Position numbers and translations under genes: made by a program. From assembly GCA_026414485.1 (NCBI GenBank), contig JAOAIX010000003.1, positions 1 through 64,000 on the forward strand: a stretch of DNA of 64,000 bases, written 5' to 3'. The DNA is from Candidatus Bathyarchaeota archaeon. GTDB taxonomy: Archaea; Thermoproteota; Bathyarchaeia; Bathyarchaeales; Bathycorpusculaceae. Under the pieces are notes generated by a model, which was given only the letters and a program-made list of their open reading frames with translations, made no database searches and was not told the DNA's origin. This document shows positions 54,477-63,123 of the stretch, piece by piece; positions within the stretch are counted from its first letter, which is position 1, and the number at the start of each line of letters is the position of its first letter.

Positions 54477-54568
54477 TGTTTGCTCCCCCGTTTTTGGAAT
54501 TCAAATTATTCCCCTAACCTTCCACACAGTGTTTTTAAACTTTACGACTTTTTTGTAACATAACAAGC

Positions 54569-54575
54569 TTTAAAT
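54569..54575 (+). promoter_or_regulatory. TATA box of the threonine operon
   Basis: TTTAAAT centred about 26 bases before 54598 predicts transcription right at the ATG at 54601, a leaderless message. The 124 bases between argG and this gene are a divergent control region. Confidence 0.5.
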
Positions 54576-54600
54576 GTCCTAAATAATACATCTGTGTCCC

Positions 54601-55179
54601 ATGACAACAATAGCGCAAAACGTCCGCAATTACCTACGTAACAAGCCGTATCTTCTGGAAGCTTTAGAAAAAGGCATAGTGAACCTTAGCGAGCTGTCTC
54701 GTCAAATCCAAAAAGAACTCAAAACCAACAACATAACCGCTATTAAAGCGGCTCTACGCCGGTTCGGCGAAGAACTGCAGAAGCATAGGCAAAAAAGAGA
54801 AGAAAAAGTGTTGCAAATTCTCAAACGCAGCAGCATAGCAGTTTATGACCGAAAAGCCGTTATTATAACAACTAAGGAAGTTAACACAAAAAGCGGCATG
54901 AAAGTGGATTTGCCGGGCAAATTTGTATATCTTCTCGACCGCGCCGACCTACCTGAACGCATAAGCACGCTGGTCAAACATGACAACTGCACCATGATCG
55001 TCATAAATTCACCTGAAGAACTAGAAGCGACACCAGGAGTTGTAGCTTTCTTAACCACTTTGCTGGCGGAGCAAAACGTAAACATAGTAGAGTTCATTTC
55101 CTGCTGGACTGAAACGGTAATAGTTGTAGATAAACAGGACAGCCTCAAAGCATACGAAGCATTAACCAACATAGTGTAG
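54601..55179 (+). CDS. Helical/ACT-domain protein, likely amino-acid-sensing regulator
   Basis: 192 residues. The first 70 form a helix-rich region with helix-turn-helix character (LLEALEKGIVNLSELSRQIQKEL, ITAIKAALRRFGEELQKHRQ). The C-terminal part (about 70-192) contains two ACT-like beta-alpha-beta units (GKFVYLLDRADLPERISTL, VVAFLTTLLAEQNVNIVEFI). ACT domains bind amino acids, commonly those of the pathway they control. It is the first gene before thrB-thrC-hom-lysC, so it may sense threonine, or regulate aspartate kinase. A related uncharacterised family is widespread in archaea. Confidence 0.7.
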   Translation: MTTIAQNVRNYLRNKPYLLEALEKGIVNLSELSRQIQKELKTNNITAIKAALRRFGEELQKHRQKREEKVLQILKRSSIAVYDRKAVIITTKEVNTKSGMKVDLPGKFVYLLDRADLPERISTLVKHDNCTMIVINSPEELEATPGVVAFLTTLLAEQNVNIVEFISCWTETVIVVDKQDSLKAYEALTNIV

Positions 55180-55259
55180 CTGAAAAACAGCAAAAAGCCA
55201 ATTAAAATAATATTAATAATCCCCAGAAACACTAATTCACCGTCACATGAGGAAAAAAG

Positions 55260-56210
55260 ATGCCCCCTCGAGAAGTCACAGTTAAAGCACCGGCAACCAG
55301 CGCTAACCTTGGACCAGGATTTGACATTTTCGGTTTAGCATTAAATTATCCCACCGATAAAGTTACAATCACACTCACTGACGCGAAGCCCAGCATAAAA
55401 ATTGAAGTTTTTGGAGTTGCAGCACAAACAATCTCGACAGCTCCTGAACGAAATACTGCCGGCGTCGTCGCAAACCAAATCCTTCGTGAATACGGGTTGA
55501 ACTTGGGCATCAACATCAAAATTGAAAAAGGGATATGGCCAAGCCGAGGTTTAGGCAGCAGTGCAGCTTCAGCAGCTGCTACCGTTTTTGGATTAAACCA
55601 TTTACTTAATCTTAAGCTTTCCAAAGAGCAGCTAGTGAGGTTTGCAGCTAAAGGAGAAGTAGCCAGCGCAGGTTCAGCGCATGCAGACAATGTTTCTGCC
55701 GCCATCTACGGCAATTTTGTCATTGTGAAAGCTTATAATCCTGTAGAAGTTATCGGTTTAAAGGCGCCTCCTGACATGGAAATCTGCATAGCGTTTCCTC
55801 AGATAGTCACACCAAAAGGTAAAACCGTGAAGGCGCGTTCTGTTTTACCAAAGGTGGCACACTTGGAAAAAGTTATTTATAATACAGGGAAAGTGGCAGC
55901 TATGGTGAGCGGATTTTACACTGAAAATGTAGAACTTATAGGGCAATCTATGTCGGACGCTATTGTTGAGCCTGCCCGCGCATTTCTGATTCCTAGTTAT
56001 GTTCAGGTTAAAGAAAGCGCTTTGAAAGCAGGCGCATGCGGCTTTGGCATAAGCGGCGCAGGCCCTGCAGTGATAGCTATAGTTAACAGGAAAAAGGCAC
56101 ATTCTGAGAAAGTTGCTCAAGCCATGAAAGAAAGCTTTGAAGCTGCAGGTTTAGATGCAATTGCTTTCACCACCAGACCTGGTGAAGGAGTAAGTTTAAT
56201 GGAGAAGTGA
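55260..56210 (+). CDS. thrB: Homoserine kinase
   Basis: 316 residues, GHMP kinase superfamily. VTVKAPATSANLGPGFD is motif 1, WPSRGLGSSAASAAA is the phosphate-binding motif 2, and GFGISGAGPAVIAI is motif 3. It phosphorylates homoserine with ATP. The length is typical. Six bases later threonine synthase begins, so the two are translated from one message. Confidence 0.95.
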   Translation: MPPREVTVKAPATSANLGPGFDIFGLALNYPTDKVTITLTDAKPSIKIEVFGVAAQTISTAPERNTAGVVANQILREYGLNLGINIKIEKGIWPSRGLGSSAASAAATVFGLNHLLNLKLSKEQLVRFAAKGEVASAGSAHADNVSAAIYGNFVIVKAYNPVEVIGLKAPPDMEICIAFPQIVTPKGKTVKARSVLPKVAHLEKVIYNTGKVAAMVSGFYTENVELIGQSMSDAIVEPARAFLIPSYVQVKESALKAGACGFGISGAGPAVIAIVNRKKAHSEKVAQAMKESFEAAGLDAIAFTTRPGEGVSLMEK

Positions 56211-56216
56211 GATGAA

Positions 56217-57467
56217 GTGATGCATCAAGAATGTATCAACTGTGGAGCTAAGTATAACATAAACGAAATTGTGTATTTCTGCAAAAAATGCGGAGACCTA
56301 CTCGAGGTTAAATATGACCTTAAAGAGTTATCAGAGAAAGTGGAGAAAAGCAACTGGCAGGATATTCCACTTTCTGTTTGGCGGTATAAAGACTTCATGC
56401 CTATTGAAGACAGGAGTAAAATAGTTTCCCTCAACGAAGGCGGTACCGGGCTACATTCCTGTCACAAGTTGGGGAAACAGTTGGGGCTCTTGCAGTTGTG
56501 GGTTAAAAATGAAGGAGAGAACCCCACAGGCTCTTTCAAAGACAGGGGAATGACGGTTGGCGTCTCCAAAGCCAACGAATTAGGCGCTAAAAATGTTATT
56601 TGTGCCTCTACAGGCAATACCTCAGCATCGTTGGCAGCTTACGCAGCAAAGGCAGGAATGCGGTGTACTGTCCTGATTCCTTCAGGCAAAATTGCCTATG
56701 GTAAACTGTCACAGGCAATGATTTACGGCGCTAAAGTTCTTCAAATCCGAGGCAACTTTGACCAATCGTTAGATATGGTGCTTAAGATTTCTGAGAGGCA
56801 CCCAAGCATCTACCTACTCAATTCAATTAACCCTTTCAGAGTTGAGGGACAGAAGTCGCTGGCCTTTGAAATATGTGACCAACTGGATCAAAAAGCACCA
56901 GACAGAGTGGTAGTACCTGTTGGTAATGCAGGAAACATAAGCGCCATCTGGAAAGGCTTCACTGAATACAAGAGACTTGGGTTTATCAAAAAATTGCCAA
57001 AAATGACGGGGATCCAAGCCGCCGGATCCGCCCCAATAGCTCAAGCCATAAAAACCAACAGTGACAAGATTGTACCAGTTGAAAACCCTGAAACCATAGC
57101 CACAGCCATCAGAATTGGGTCGCCTGTCAGCTGGAAGAAAGCTGTTAACGCCATCCGCGACTCAGGTGGGACAGCGGAAACTGTCACTGACGAAGAAATT
57201 CTGGAAGCACAGAAAATGTTAGCTCGTGTGGAAGGGATATTTGTTGAACCTGCAAGCGCCTCCTCCATAGCAGGGTTAATTAAACTATTGAAGAACGGAA
57301 TTATAGACAAAAACGAGCGGGTCGTCTGTGTAACAACTGGTCATGGACTCAAAGACCCAGATACAGCAGTGAAAATGAGTGAGAAACCTATGGAAGTCGA
57401 CGCCGAAATGACCGCTATTGAAAATGCTCTTGGCTTGAAGCAAAGTGTGAGTGTCGGAGCAAGGTGA
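56217..57467 (+). CDS. thrC: Threonine synthase
   Basis: 416 residues. An N-terminal zinc ribbon (CINCGAKYNINE, CKKCGDLLEV) precedes the fold-type-II PLP domain. NPTGSFKDRGMTVG carries the PLP lysine. VPVGNAGNISAIWKGF is the phosphate-binding loop and VCVTTGHGLKDP lies near the C-terminus. It converts O-phosphohomoserine to threonine. ATG at 56217 is the second of two close start candidates (GTGATG). Confidence 0.95.
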   Translation: MMHQECINCGAKYNINEIVYFCKKCGDLLEVKYDLKELSEKVEKSNWQDIPLSVWRYKDFMPIEDRSKIVSLNEGGTGLHSCHKLGKQLGLLQLWVKNEGENPTGSFKDRGMTVGVSKANELGAKNVICASTGNTSASLAAYAAKAGMRCTVLIPSGKIAYGKLSQAMIYGAKVLQIRGNFDQSLDMVLKISERHPSIYLLNSINPFRVEGQKSLAFEICDQLDQKAPDRVVVPVGNAGNISAIWKGFTEYKRLGFIKKLPKMTGIQAAGSAPIAQAIKTNSDKIVPVENPETIATAIRIGSPVSWKKAVNAIRDSGGTAETVTDEEILEAQKMLARVEGIFVEPASASSIAGLIKLLKNGIIDKNERVVCVTTGHGLKDPDTAVKMSEKPMEVDAEMTAIENALGLKQSVSVGAR

Positions 57468-57473
57468 GAAAAC

Positions 57474-58502
57474 ATGAGGATAATTTTGGTCGGCTATGGC
57501 GTCGTCGGTAAAGGCGTCACCACCATTATTACACGCAAATATGCTAATAACACATCAGATTACGGCTTCAACCCGAAAATTGTTGCCATTGCAGATATAG
57601 ACGGGGCGGTTATAAACCCGAGGGGGTTGAGCCCACAAAAGTTAGAAGAGATCAAGCAAAAGGGCTTCCCCATATCAAAAGATCCTGACTTTGGACAGCC
57701 TAACATAACGGCATTAGAGGTTATTAGAACAGTTGAGGCAGAAGTTGTAGTTGAAGTCACTCCTGTCAACATAAAAAATGGTGAGCCTGCCATTTCTCAC
57801 ATCACAGAAGCATTCAAGACAGGTAAACATGTTGTCACAACAAATAAAGGACCGTTAGCTTTAGCCATGCCTGCGCTTACTGAACTGGCTGAGTATAATA
57901 ACGTCTATCTACGTTTCAGCGGTACTGTTGGTGGCGGAACACCTATGCTTGAATTCGCCAAAAGATGCTTGGCAGGAGATAAAATTCTTGCAATACGGGG
58001 TATATTGAACGGAACAACTAATTACATATTAACTGAGATGTCCCAGAATCGTATATCTTTCCAAGAAGCTTTGGCAACTGCACAGAAATTGGGTTACGCT
58101 GAAAGAGAGCCATCTATGGACATTGACGGTTTTGACACAGCCTGCAAGGTAGTCATTTTGGCTAATTGGATAATGAATAAAAAGGTGACCTTAAAAGACG
58201 TCGACCGAACAGGCATCCGTGATGTAACCTTGCAGATGCTTGATGAAGCCAGTAAAAGAGGCAACACTATTAAACTTATAGGCGCCATAGATGGCGATAA
58301 ACCAACTGTGAAACCAACCGAAATAGCAAAAATTAATCCGTTATGTGTCAGCGGAGTACTCAATGCGGTAACCTTCTCCACCGAATATGCAGGAGAACAA
58401 ACCCTCATCGGCAGAGGCGCAGGTGGAATAGAAACGGCCAGTGCAGTTTTAAGGGACCTCTTAGACATTAGACACAGATTAGCAAATAGACTATTATCAT
58501 AG
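57474..58502 (+). CDS. hom: Homoserine dehydrogenase
   Basis: 342 residues. IILVGYGVVGKGVTTII is the NAD(P)-binding loop, and VTTNKGPLALAMPALTELAE plus GTVGGGTPMLEFAK follow. The catalytic block is GILNGTTNYILTEMSQ with YAEREPSMDIDGFDTACK. It reduces aspartate semialdehyde to homoserine. No ACT tail is present, unlike some bacterial forms. Six bases separate it from thrC. Confidence 0.96.
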   Translation: MRIILVGYGVVGKGVTTIITRKYANNTSDYGFNPKIVAIADIDGAVINPRGLSPQKLEEIKQKGFPISKDPDFGQPNITALEVIRTVEAEVVVEVTPVNIKNGEPAISHITEAFKTGKHVVTTNKGPLALAMPALTELAEYNNVYLRFSGTVGGGTPMLEFAKRCLAGDKILAIRGILNGTTNYILTEMSQNRISFQEALATAQKLGYAEREPSMDIDGFDTACKVVILANWIMNKKVTLKDVDRTGIRDVTLQMLDEASKRGNTIKLIGAIDGDKPTVKPTEIAKINPLCVSGVLNAVTFSTEYAGEQTLIGRGAGGIETASAVLRDLLDIRHRLANRLLS

Positions 58503-58515
58503 AGAAGGAATCCAA

Positions 58516-59922
58516 ATGAAAAAAATAGTGATGAAGTTCGGTGGAACCAGTGTTGGCACAGGTGAAAACATTCGCCATGTAGCCGATTTAGTTACACAAT
58601 ACGCCAAAGACTGTAAAGTGGCCGTGGTGGTTTCGGCGTTGGCGGGAGTCACCAACAGTTTACTTGAGGTTGCTTGCCAAGCAAAAAAAAGTGATGTAAA
58701 ACATATCGAAAACTTTACTAAAAAATTACTGCAAAAACACATAGAGGCAATTTCAACTGCTATTATTAGCAAGCAAATCCAAAAAGAAGTGAGCCAAATA
58801 ACAGAAAAAACCATTTCAGAACTAGAGAAAGTTTTAACAGGCATTTGTTATGTGGGGGAGCTCACAGCTAAATCGAAAGACTATGTAGCATCATTTGGAG
58901 AGCGGTTATCTGCACCTATCGTGTGGGGAGCAATAAAAGACCACAAACTTGAAACCCAATGGTTTACCGGTAAAGATGCAGGGATAGTTACGGACTCCAA
59001 CTTCGGTGAAGCAGAGCCACTAATGAATTACACTACACATCTTATTCGGGAAAGAGTAGATCCGCTACTTGAGAAAGGTGTTGTACCAATTGTTACTGGC
59101 TTCATTGCTGCGAACCAAGACGGCGTAGTAACTACAGTTGGACGAGGCGGCTCCGATTATACCGCAACGATACTCGGCGTAGCGTTGCAGGTTGACGAGG
59201 TCTGGATATGGACCGACGTCGACGGCATAATGACAACTGACCCAAAAATTGTTCCATCCGCCCGCATGCTCCCTCAACTCAGCTATCAAGAAGCCACTGA
59301 GATGGCCATTTTTGGGGCAAAAGCCATGCATCCTCGTGCCTTGGGGCCTGTAATTAAAGAAAACATACCAGTGCGGATACGCAGCGTTTTTCACCCTGAA
59401 AACGAGGGGACACTCATAACCAAAGAAGCGGACGCAAAATTCACTGAAGTAGTCAAGGCAGTAGCGTTAATCAAAGATGTAGCGATGATTAACGTTGGTG
59501 GCGCCGGCATGGTAGGTGCACCTGGTAGTTACGCTAAAGTTTTTGAAGTTCTAGGGAAGAGCGGCATCAACATAATGATGATTTCTACAGCTGTTTCTGA
59601 AGCAAATATATCTATGGTTATCCGTAGAAACCTTGTAGGCAGAGCAGTGAGCACCTTAGAAATAGCGCTGTTGGGGAAAGGCTTGGTCAGCGAGGTGACC
59701 GCTGAAGACGACGTGGCGGTGGTAGCTGTAATGGGAGCAAACATGAAAGGTACTTTGGGTGTGGCATCAAAAATCTTTTCCACAGTTGCTAAGGCAGGTA
59801 TAAACATACGTATGATCGCTCAAGGCAGTTCCGAACTAAACATTTCGTTTGTTGTAAAAGAAAAGGATGGCCCTACTGTGGTTAGGGCTATTCACGAAGC
59901 TTTTGGACTAGACAAAATTTAA
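58516..59922 (+). CDS. lysC: Aspartate kinase
   Basis: 468 residues. VMKFGGTSVGTGENIRHVA is the N-terminal kinase loop, SFGERLSAPIVWGAI follows, and TVGRGGSDYTATILG is the substrate block. Two C-terminal ACT domains (VALIKDVAMINVGGAG and VAVVAVMGANMKGTLG) provide allosteric control, probably by threonine. It is the last gene of this operon, phosphorylating aspartate for the threonine and methionine branches. Lysine is probably made by the separate LysW route encoded opposite. Confidence 0.96.
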   Translation: MKKIVMKFGGTSVGTGENIRHVADLVTQYAKDCKVAVVVSALAGVTNSLLEVACQAKKSDVKHIENFTKKLLQKHIEAISTAIISKQIQKEVSQITEKTISELEKVLTGICYVGELTAKSKDYVASFGERLSAPIVWGAIKDHKLETQWFTGKDAGIVTDSNFGEAEPLMNYTTHLIRERVDPLLEKGVVPIVTGFIAANQDGVVTTVGRGGSDYTATILGVALQVDEVWIWTDVDGIMTTDPKIVPSARMLPQLSYQEATEMAIFGAKAMHPRALGPVIKENIPVRIRSVFHPENEGTLITKEADAKFTEVVKAVALIKDVAMINVGGAGMVGAPGSYAKVFEVLGKSGINIMMISTAVSEANISMVIRRNLVGRAVSTLEIALLGKGLVSEVTAEDDVAVVAVMGANMKGTLGVASKIFSTVAKAGINIRMIAQGSSELNISFVVKEKDGPTVVRAIHEAFGLDKI

Positions 59923-59983
59923 CACTACTGCTTTTTTCTCTTTTATTTTTGCGGATTAATTCAAAACGATTACTGGTACATAG
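59923..59983. terminator. Shared T-rich region between convergent lysC and lysK
   Basis: T-runs on the plus strand (CTTTTTTCTC, TTTTATTTTTGC) lie just after lysC. These are typical archaeal termination signals; no strong hairpin is present. Confidence 0.4.
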
Positions 59984-61135
59984 TCACCGATAAAAGGTAT
60001 TCACAGCGCCATTTCCGTTGGCGCTATTTTTCTTGTGGTAAAGCTGGCTTAGTTTTAAGAGGGTTTCCTTGTAGATTTGAATACTATCCAAGTACTCATT
60101 TATGACTATGTGTTCCTCTGGCGTATGATCTAGATGACCGTCTCCTGGTCCATAGGTTACTATAGGTAAATTCATGGCTTTACCGAGGATATTCATATCA
60201 CCTGTACCGGTCTTGCGTAGTAGAGTCGCAGGTTTGTTGAGAACTTTGCGAATAGCCGCTGACAACGCATGCACCAGCGGCGAGCTTTTGTTTACTTCGA
60301 AGGGTTCTACAGAATCTTTCAGAGTGACTTTGATTGCAACTTTGGGATGAGCCTCTTTGTATTGTGATATTGCGTTTTGAACCTGCTCAAACACCTGTGT
60401 GGCGGTTAACTGGATTGGAACCCGAATATCAAGATGCATCTCGCATTCAAAAGGTATTACTGAATCTGCACGACCACCACCAATTTTTGTTATACACGAG
60501 GTTACTGCGTAAAAGGGACTTTCTTGTTGCTCCAACGGAGGAAAACTTTGCTTGATGTGCTCGGACAACTCGAAGGCTTTGTCGAGGGCATTGTCGTAAA
60601 GCCACGGTGTTGAAGAATGACCTGTGTGAGTCTTGACGACTATTTTGAGTTGGAGTTGTCCCTTGTAGCCTATTGTTATGTTTTCTACACCGCTGGGTTC
60701 CCCGAATATAGCATAGTCAGCAACGATGCCTTCATTTATAAGGTGACGGACGCCCCGGCTGGTAGCTTCTTCTTCAACTACAGCTGCCACTAGGACTTTT
60801 CCCTTGAAAGCAGGGTCTTTGGCAACTTCTGCCGCTGCCATAATCATAGCTGCTAAGGGTCCTTTTGCGTCGACTGCTCCTCGGGCATATATTTTACCTT
60901 CTTCCACCCGTAGAGGTAGATAGCCTTCAACTGTATCCATGTGTCCACACAAAAATATTGTTGGTTCACCTTCACCAATCACGCCTATGACGTTTCCTAT
61001 GGCATCTACGCCAACTTGAAATCCAAGTTTCTTCATCTTTCCTGCTAGAAAGTTAGAGATGTCTTCTTCTTTGCCTGAAGGGCTGTAGATGCCCAGTAGG
61101 TTAATGAGAAACTGAACTGCCTGCTGTTCTTGCAT
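59984..61135 (-). CDS. lysK: LysK-type carrier-protein lysine/ornithine hydrolase
   Basis: 383 residues, M20 metallopeptidase. FLCGHMDTV (metal ligands), ARGAVDAKGPLAAMI (bridging Asp), AVVEEEATSRG (catalytic Glu), DYAIFGEPSG, and the C-terminal GPGDGHLDHTPEEH complete the zinc site. It releases lysine or ornithine from the LysW carrier. The start overlaps the end of lysJ by 35 bases, an unusually long overlap, but the conserved core begins right after it. Confidence 0.9.
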   Translation of the reverse strand: MQEQQAVQFLINLLGIYSPSGKEEDISNFLAGKMKKLGFQVGVDAIGNVIGVIGEGEPTIFLCGHMDTVEGYLPLRVEEGKIYARGAVDAKGPLAAMIMAAAEVAKDPAFKGKVLVAAVVEEEATSRGVRHLINEGIVADYAIFGEPSGVENITIGYKGQLQLKIVVKTHTGHSSTPWLYDNALDKAFELSEHIKQSFPPLEQQESPFYAVTSCITKIGGGRADSVIPFECEMHLDIRVPIQLTATQVFEQVQNAISQYKEAHPKVAIKVTLKDSVEPFEVNKSSPLVHALSAAIRKVLNKPATLLRKTGTGDMNILGKAMNLPIVTYGPGDGHLDHTPEEHIVINEYLDSIQIYKETLLKLSQLYHKKNSANGNGAVNTFYR

Positions 61136-62315
61136 TTTCCTCTTCCTTCAAAACGGTGTCAAGAACTGAGATTACTTTGTCAATTTGAGTTTTTGTTATT
61201 ACAAGCGGAGGCAGAAAACGTAGCACGTTACGTCCAGCGTCTAATATGAGAACACCTTTTTCGGCAGCTCTCAATATAGCGCTAAAGACTTCGAAACGGA
61301 GCTCCACACCTATCATCAAGCCTTTTCCGCGAACTTCTTTAACGATACTGTGTTTGTTTTGGAGTTCTTCTAGTTGTTCTTTGAAGTATTTGCCAAGGGC
61401 AGCTGCGTTTTCGGTTAAGTTTTCTTCTATCAGCGCGTCTATGGCAGCGCATCCTGCGGCGCAGACTAAGGGGCTTCCACTGAAGGTTGTGGAGTGTTCA
61501 CCAACTTTGAGTGAAGACATTATGTGTTCTTTTGCTACTGTAATTCCAATTGGCAGACCTCCTGCGAAAGGTTTGGCAAGACACATTACGTCAGGGGTGA
61601 TACCCCAGTGTTCACAACCGAAAAGTTTGCCTGTTCTGCCAAAGCTAGTTTGCACTTCGTCTAAGATTAAGAGGACATTTTTTTCATTGCAAAGTTGACG
61701 TAGCCCCTCCAAGAAACCATCTGGCGGCACTCGGATGCCACCTTCGCCTCGGATGGGTTCAACAATAATGGCTGCGGTTTTGTCAGTTATTGCTTCTTTG
61801 ATTTTGTCGAGGTTATCTGGGGGAGCATGTTTTATTTCAGGAACCAGCGGCAGGAAAGGTTCACGGTACTTTTTGTCCCATGTTGCAGATAGGGCACCCA
61901 TGGTTTTGCCGTGGTAGCCGCCCATTACAGCGATTATCTCGGGTTTGCCTGTGTATTTGCGGGCAAGTTTGATGGCGCATTCCACTGATTCGGCGCCACT
62001 GTTTGAAAGAAAGGCTTTGTTCAAGCCTTGAGGTGTTATACTTGTAAGTTTTTCTAGGAATTCTGTGCGTTTGTCGTTGTAGAGACTGGCATGGCAAGAA
62101 ATAAGAGATTGCGCCTGTTTGCAGATTGCGGCGACCACTTTAGGATGACAGTGACCAAGTAATGCTACACCATAGCTACCCATGCAGTCCACATACTCTT
62201 TTCCGTTTATGTCCCAAAGTGTGGCTCCTTGACCTTTAGTTATAACTATGGGGCGTTTGCTGAAGACGTTTGCCATCAATTTGTTTTCTTGGTCAATTAT
62301 GTATTTTTCATTCAC
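61101..62315 (-). CDS. lysJ: LysJ-type acetylornithine/aminoadipate-semialdehyde aminotransferase
   Basis: 404 residues of class III PLP aminotransferases. FLSNSGAESVECAIKLAR, MGGYHGKTMGALSAT, LILDEVQTSFGRTGKLFG (the Asp contacting PLP) and CLAKPFAGGLPIG (PLP lysine) are all present. In archaea it converts a LysW-bound semialdehyde to LysW-lysine or LysW-ornithine. It overlaps the lysZ stop by eight bases. Confidence 0.92.
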   Translation of the reverse strand: MNEKYIIDQENKLMANVFSKRPIVITKGQGATLWDINGKEYVDCMGSYGVALLGHCHPKVVAAICKQAQSLISCHASLYNDKRTEFLEKLTSITPQGLNKAFLSNSGAESVECAIKLARKYTGKPEIIAVMGGYHGKTMGALSATWDKKYREPFLPLVPEIKHAPPDNLDKIKEAITDKTAAIIVEPIRGEGGIRVPPDGFLEGLRQLCNEKNVLLILDEVQTSFGRTGKLFGCEHWGITPDVMCLAKPFAGGLPIGITVAKEHIMSSLKVGEHSTTFSGSPLVCAAGCAAIDALIEENLTENAAALGKYFKEQLEELQNKHSIVKEVRGKGLMIGVELRFEVFSAILRAAEKGVLILDAGRNVLRFLPPLVITKTQIDKVISVLDTVLKEEENARTAGSSVSH

Positions 62316-63117
62316 AAGTGATCACAGTGCCACTTTCATGTTTCAAAGCAGAAGAAATTGGGGTTTTTCCTGTACCTGAAGTTATTAAAACTTCGCTGAC
62401 GCCTTGATTGAGGGCTTCTATTGCTGCGTGAACTTTGGTGCTCATACCTGCACCTACATTTTTGAGGACTTCTCTGACTTCTGAAGCACTGATTTTAGGT
62501 ATACGTTGGCCTTTAAGCAGCAAGCCTTCAACATCAGTGAGGAGTATAAGGCGATCAGCCTTGAGGGCCCCTGCGATTATTGCGGCGGTTCGGTCACCGT
62601 CTACATTGAGGGGTTCATATTCTTGGCTCATAGCTATGGGCGTCACGATAGGTGTGTAGCCTTTTTCCATAAGGAGATTTAACAATTCTGTTTTTACTTG
62701 AGTTATTTTTCCTGTGTAGCCGCCGTCAACAACGCGCTTGCGACCCCTTTCGTCAACCGCTATGAGACGGGCTTTACGTTCTGCCTTCAGTATGGCGCCA
62801 TCTAAACCTGATAAGCCGATGGTGGGAATACCTTGACTTTGCATTGCTATGGTGATTTGCTTGTTAATTTTGCCTGCCATTACCATTGTGTAGATTTCAA
62901 TTGTTTCTTTGTCAGTATAGCGGCTTCTGAAGCCCTCAGGCGAGATTATGAATTTTTGTTCTTTGCCCAGCTTGGAGGCAATATCTGTGACTTCAACACC
63001 TCCGCCGTGAACTATAACTACCTTGTTTTCTTTGAGTACGTCCTTGAGGTCGGTAACGAGGCTGCCTGAGGCGCCTTCTTTGAGTATGCTTCCGCCCATT
63101 TTTACTACAAGCAACAT
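62308..63117 (-). CDS. lysZ: LysZ-type acetylglutamate/aminoadipate kinase
   Basis: 269 residues of the amino acid kinase family. LLVVKMGGSILKEGA is the phosphate loop, VIVHGGGVEVTDIASKLG the substrate loop, PLNVDGDRTAAIIAGALKAD the nucleotide region and TDVEGLL follows. It phosphorylates the carrier-bound carboxylate of glutamate or aminoadipate. It begins six bases after lysY. Confidence 0.92.
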   Translation of the reverse strand: MLLVVKMGGSILKEGASGSLVTDLKDVLKENKVVIVHGGGVEVTDIASKLGKEQKFIISPEGFRSRYTDKETIEIYTMVMAGKINKQITIAMQSQGIPTIGLSGLDGAILKAERKARLIAVDERGRKRVVDGGYTGKITQVKTELLNLLMEKGYTPIVTPIAMSQEYEPLNVDGDRTAAIIAGALKADRLILLTDVEGLLLKGQRIPKISASEVREVLKNVGAGMSTKVHAAIEALNQGVSEVLITSGTGKTPISSALKHESGTVITCE

Positions 63118-63123
63118 GTTTTA

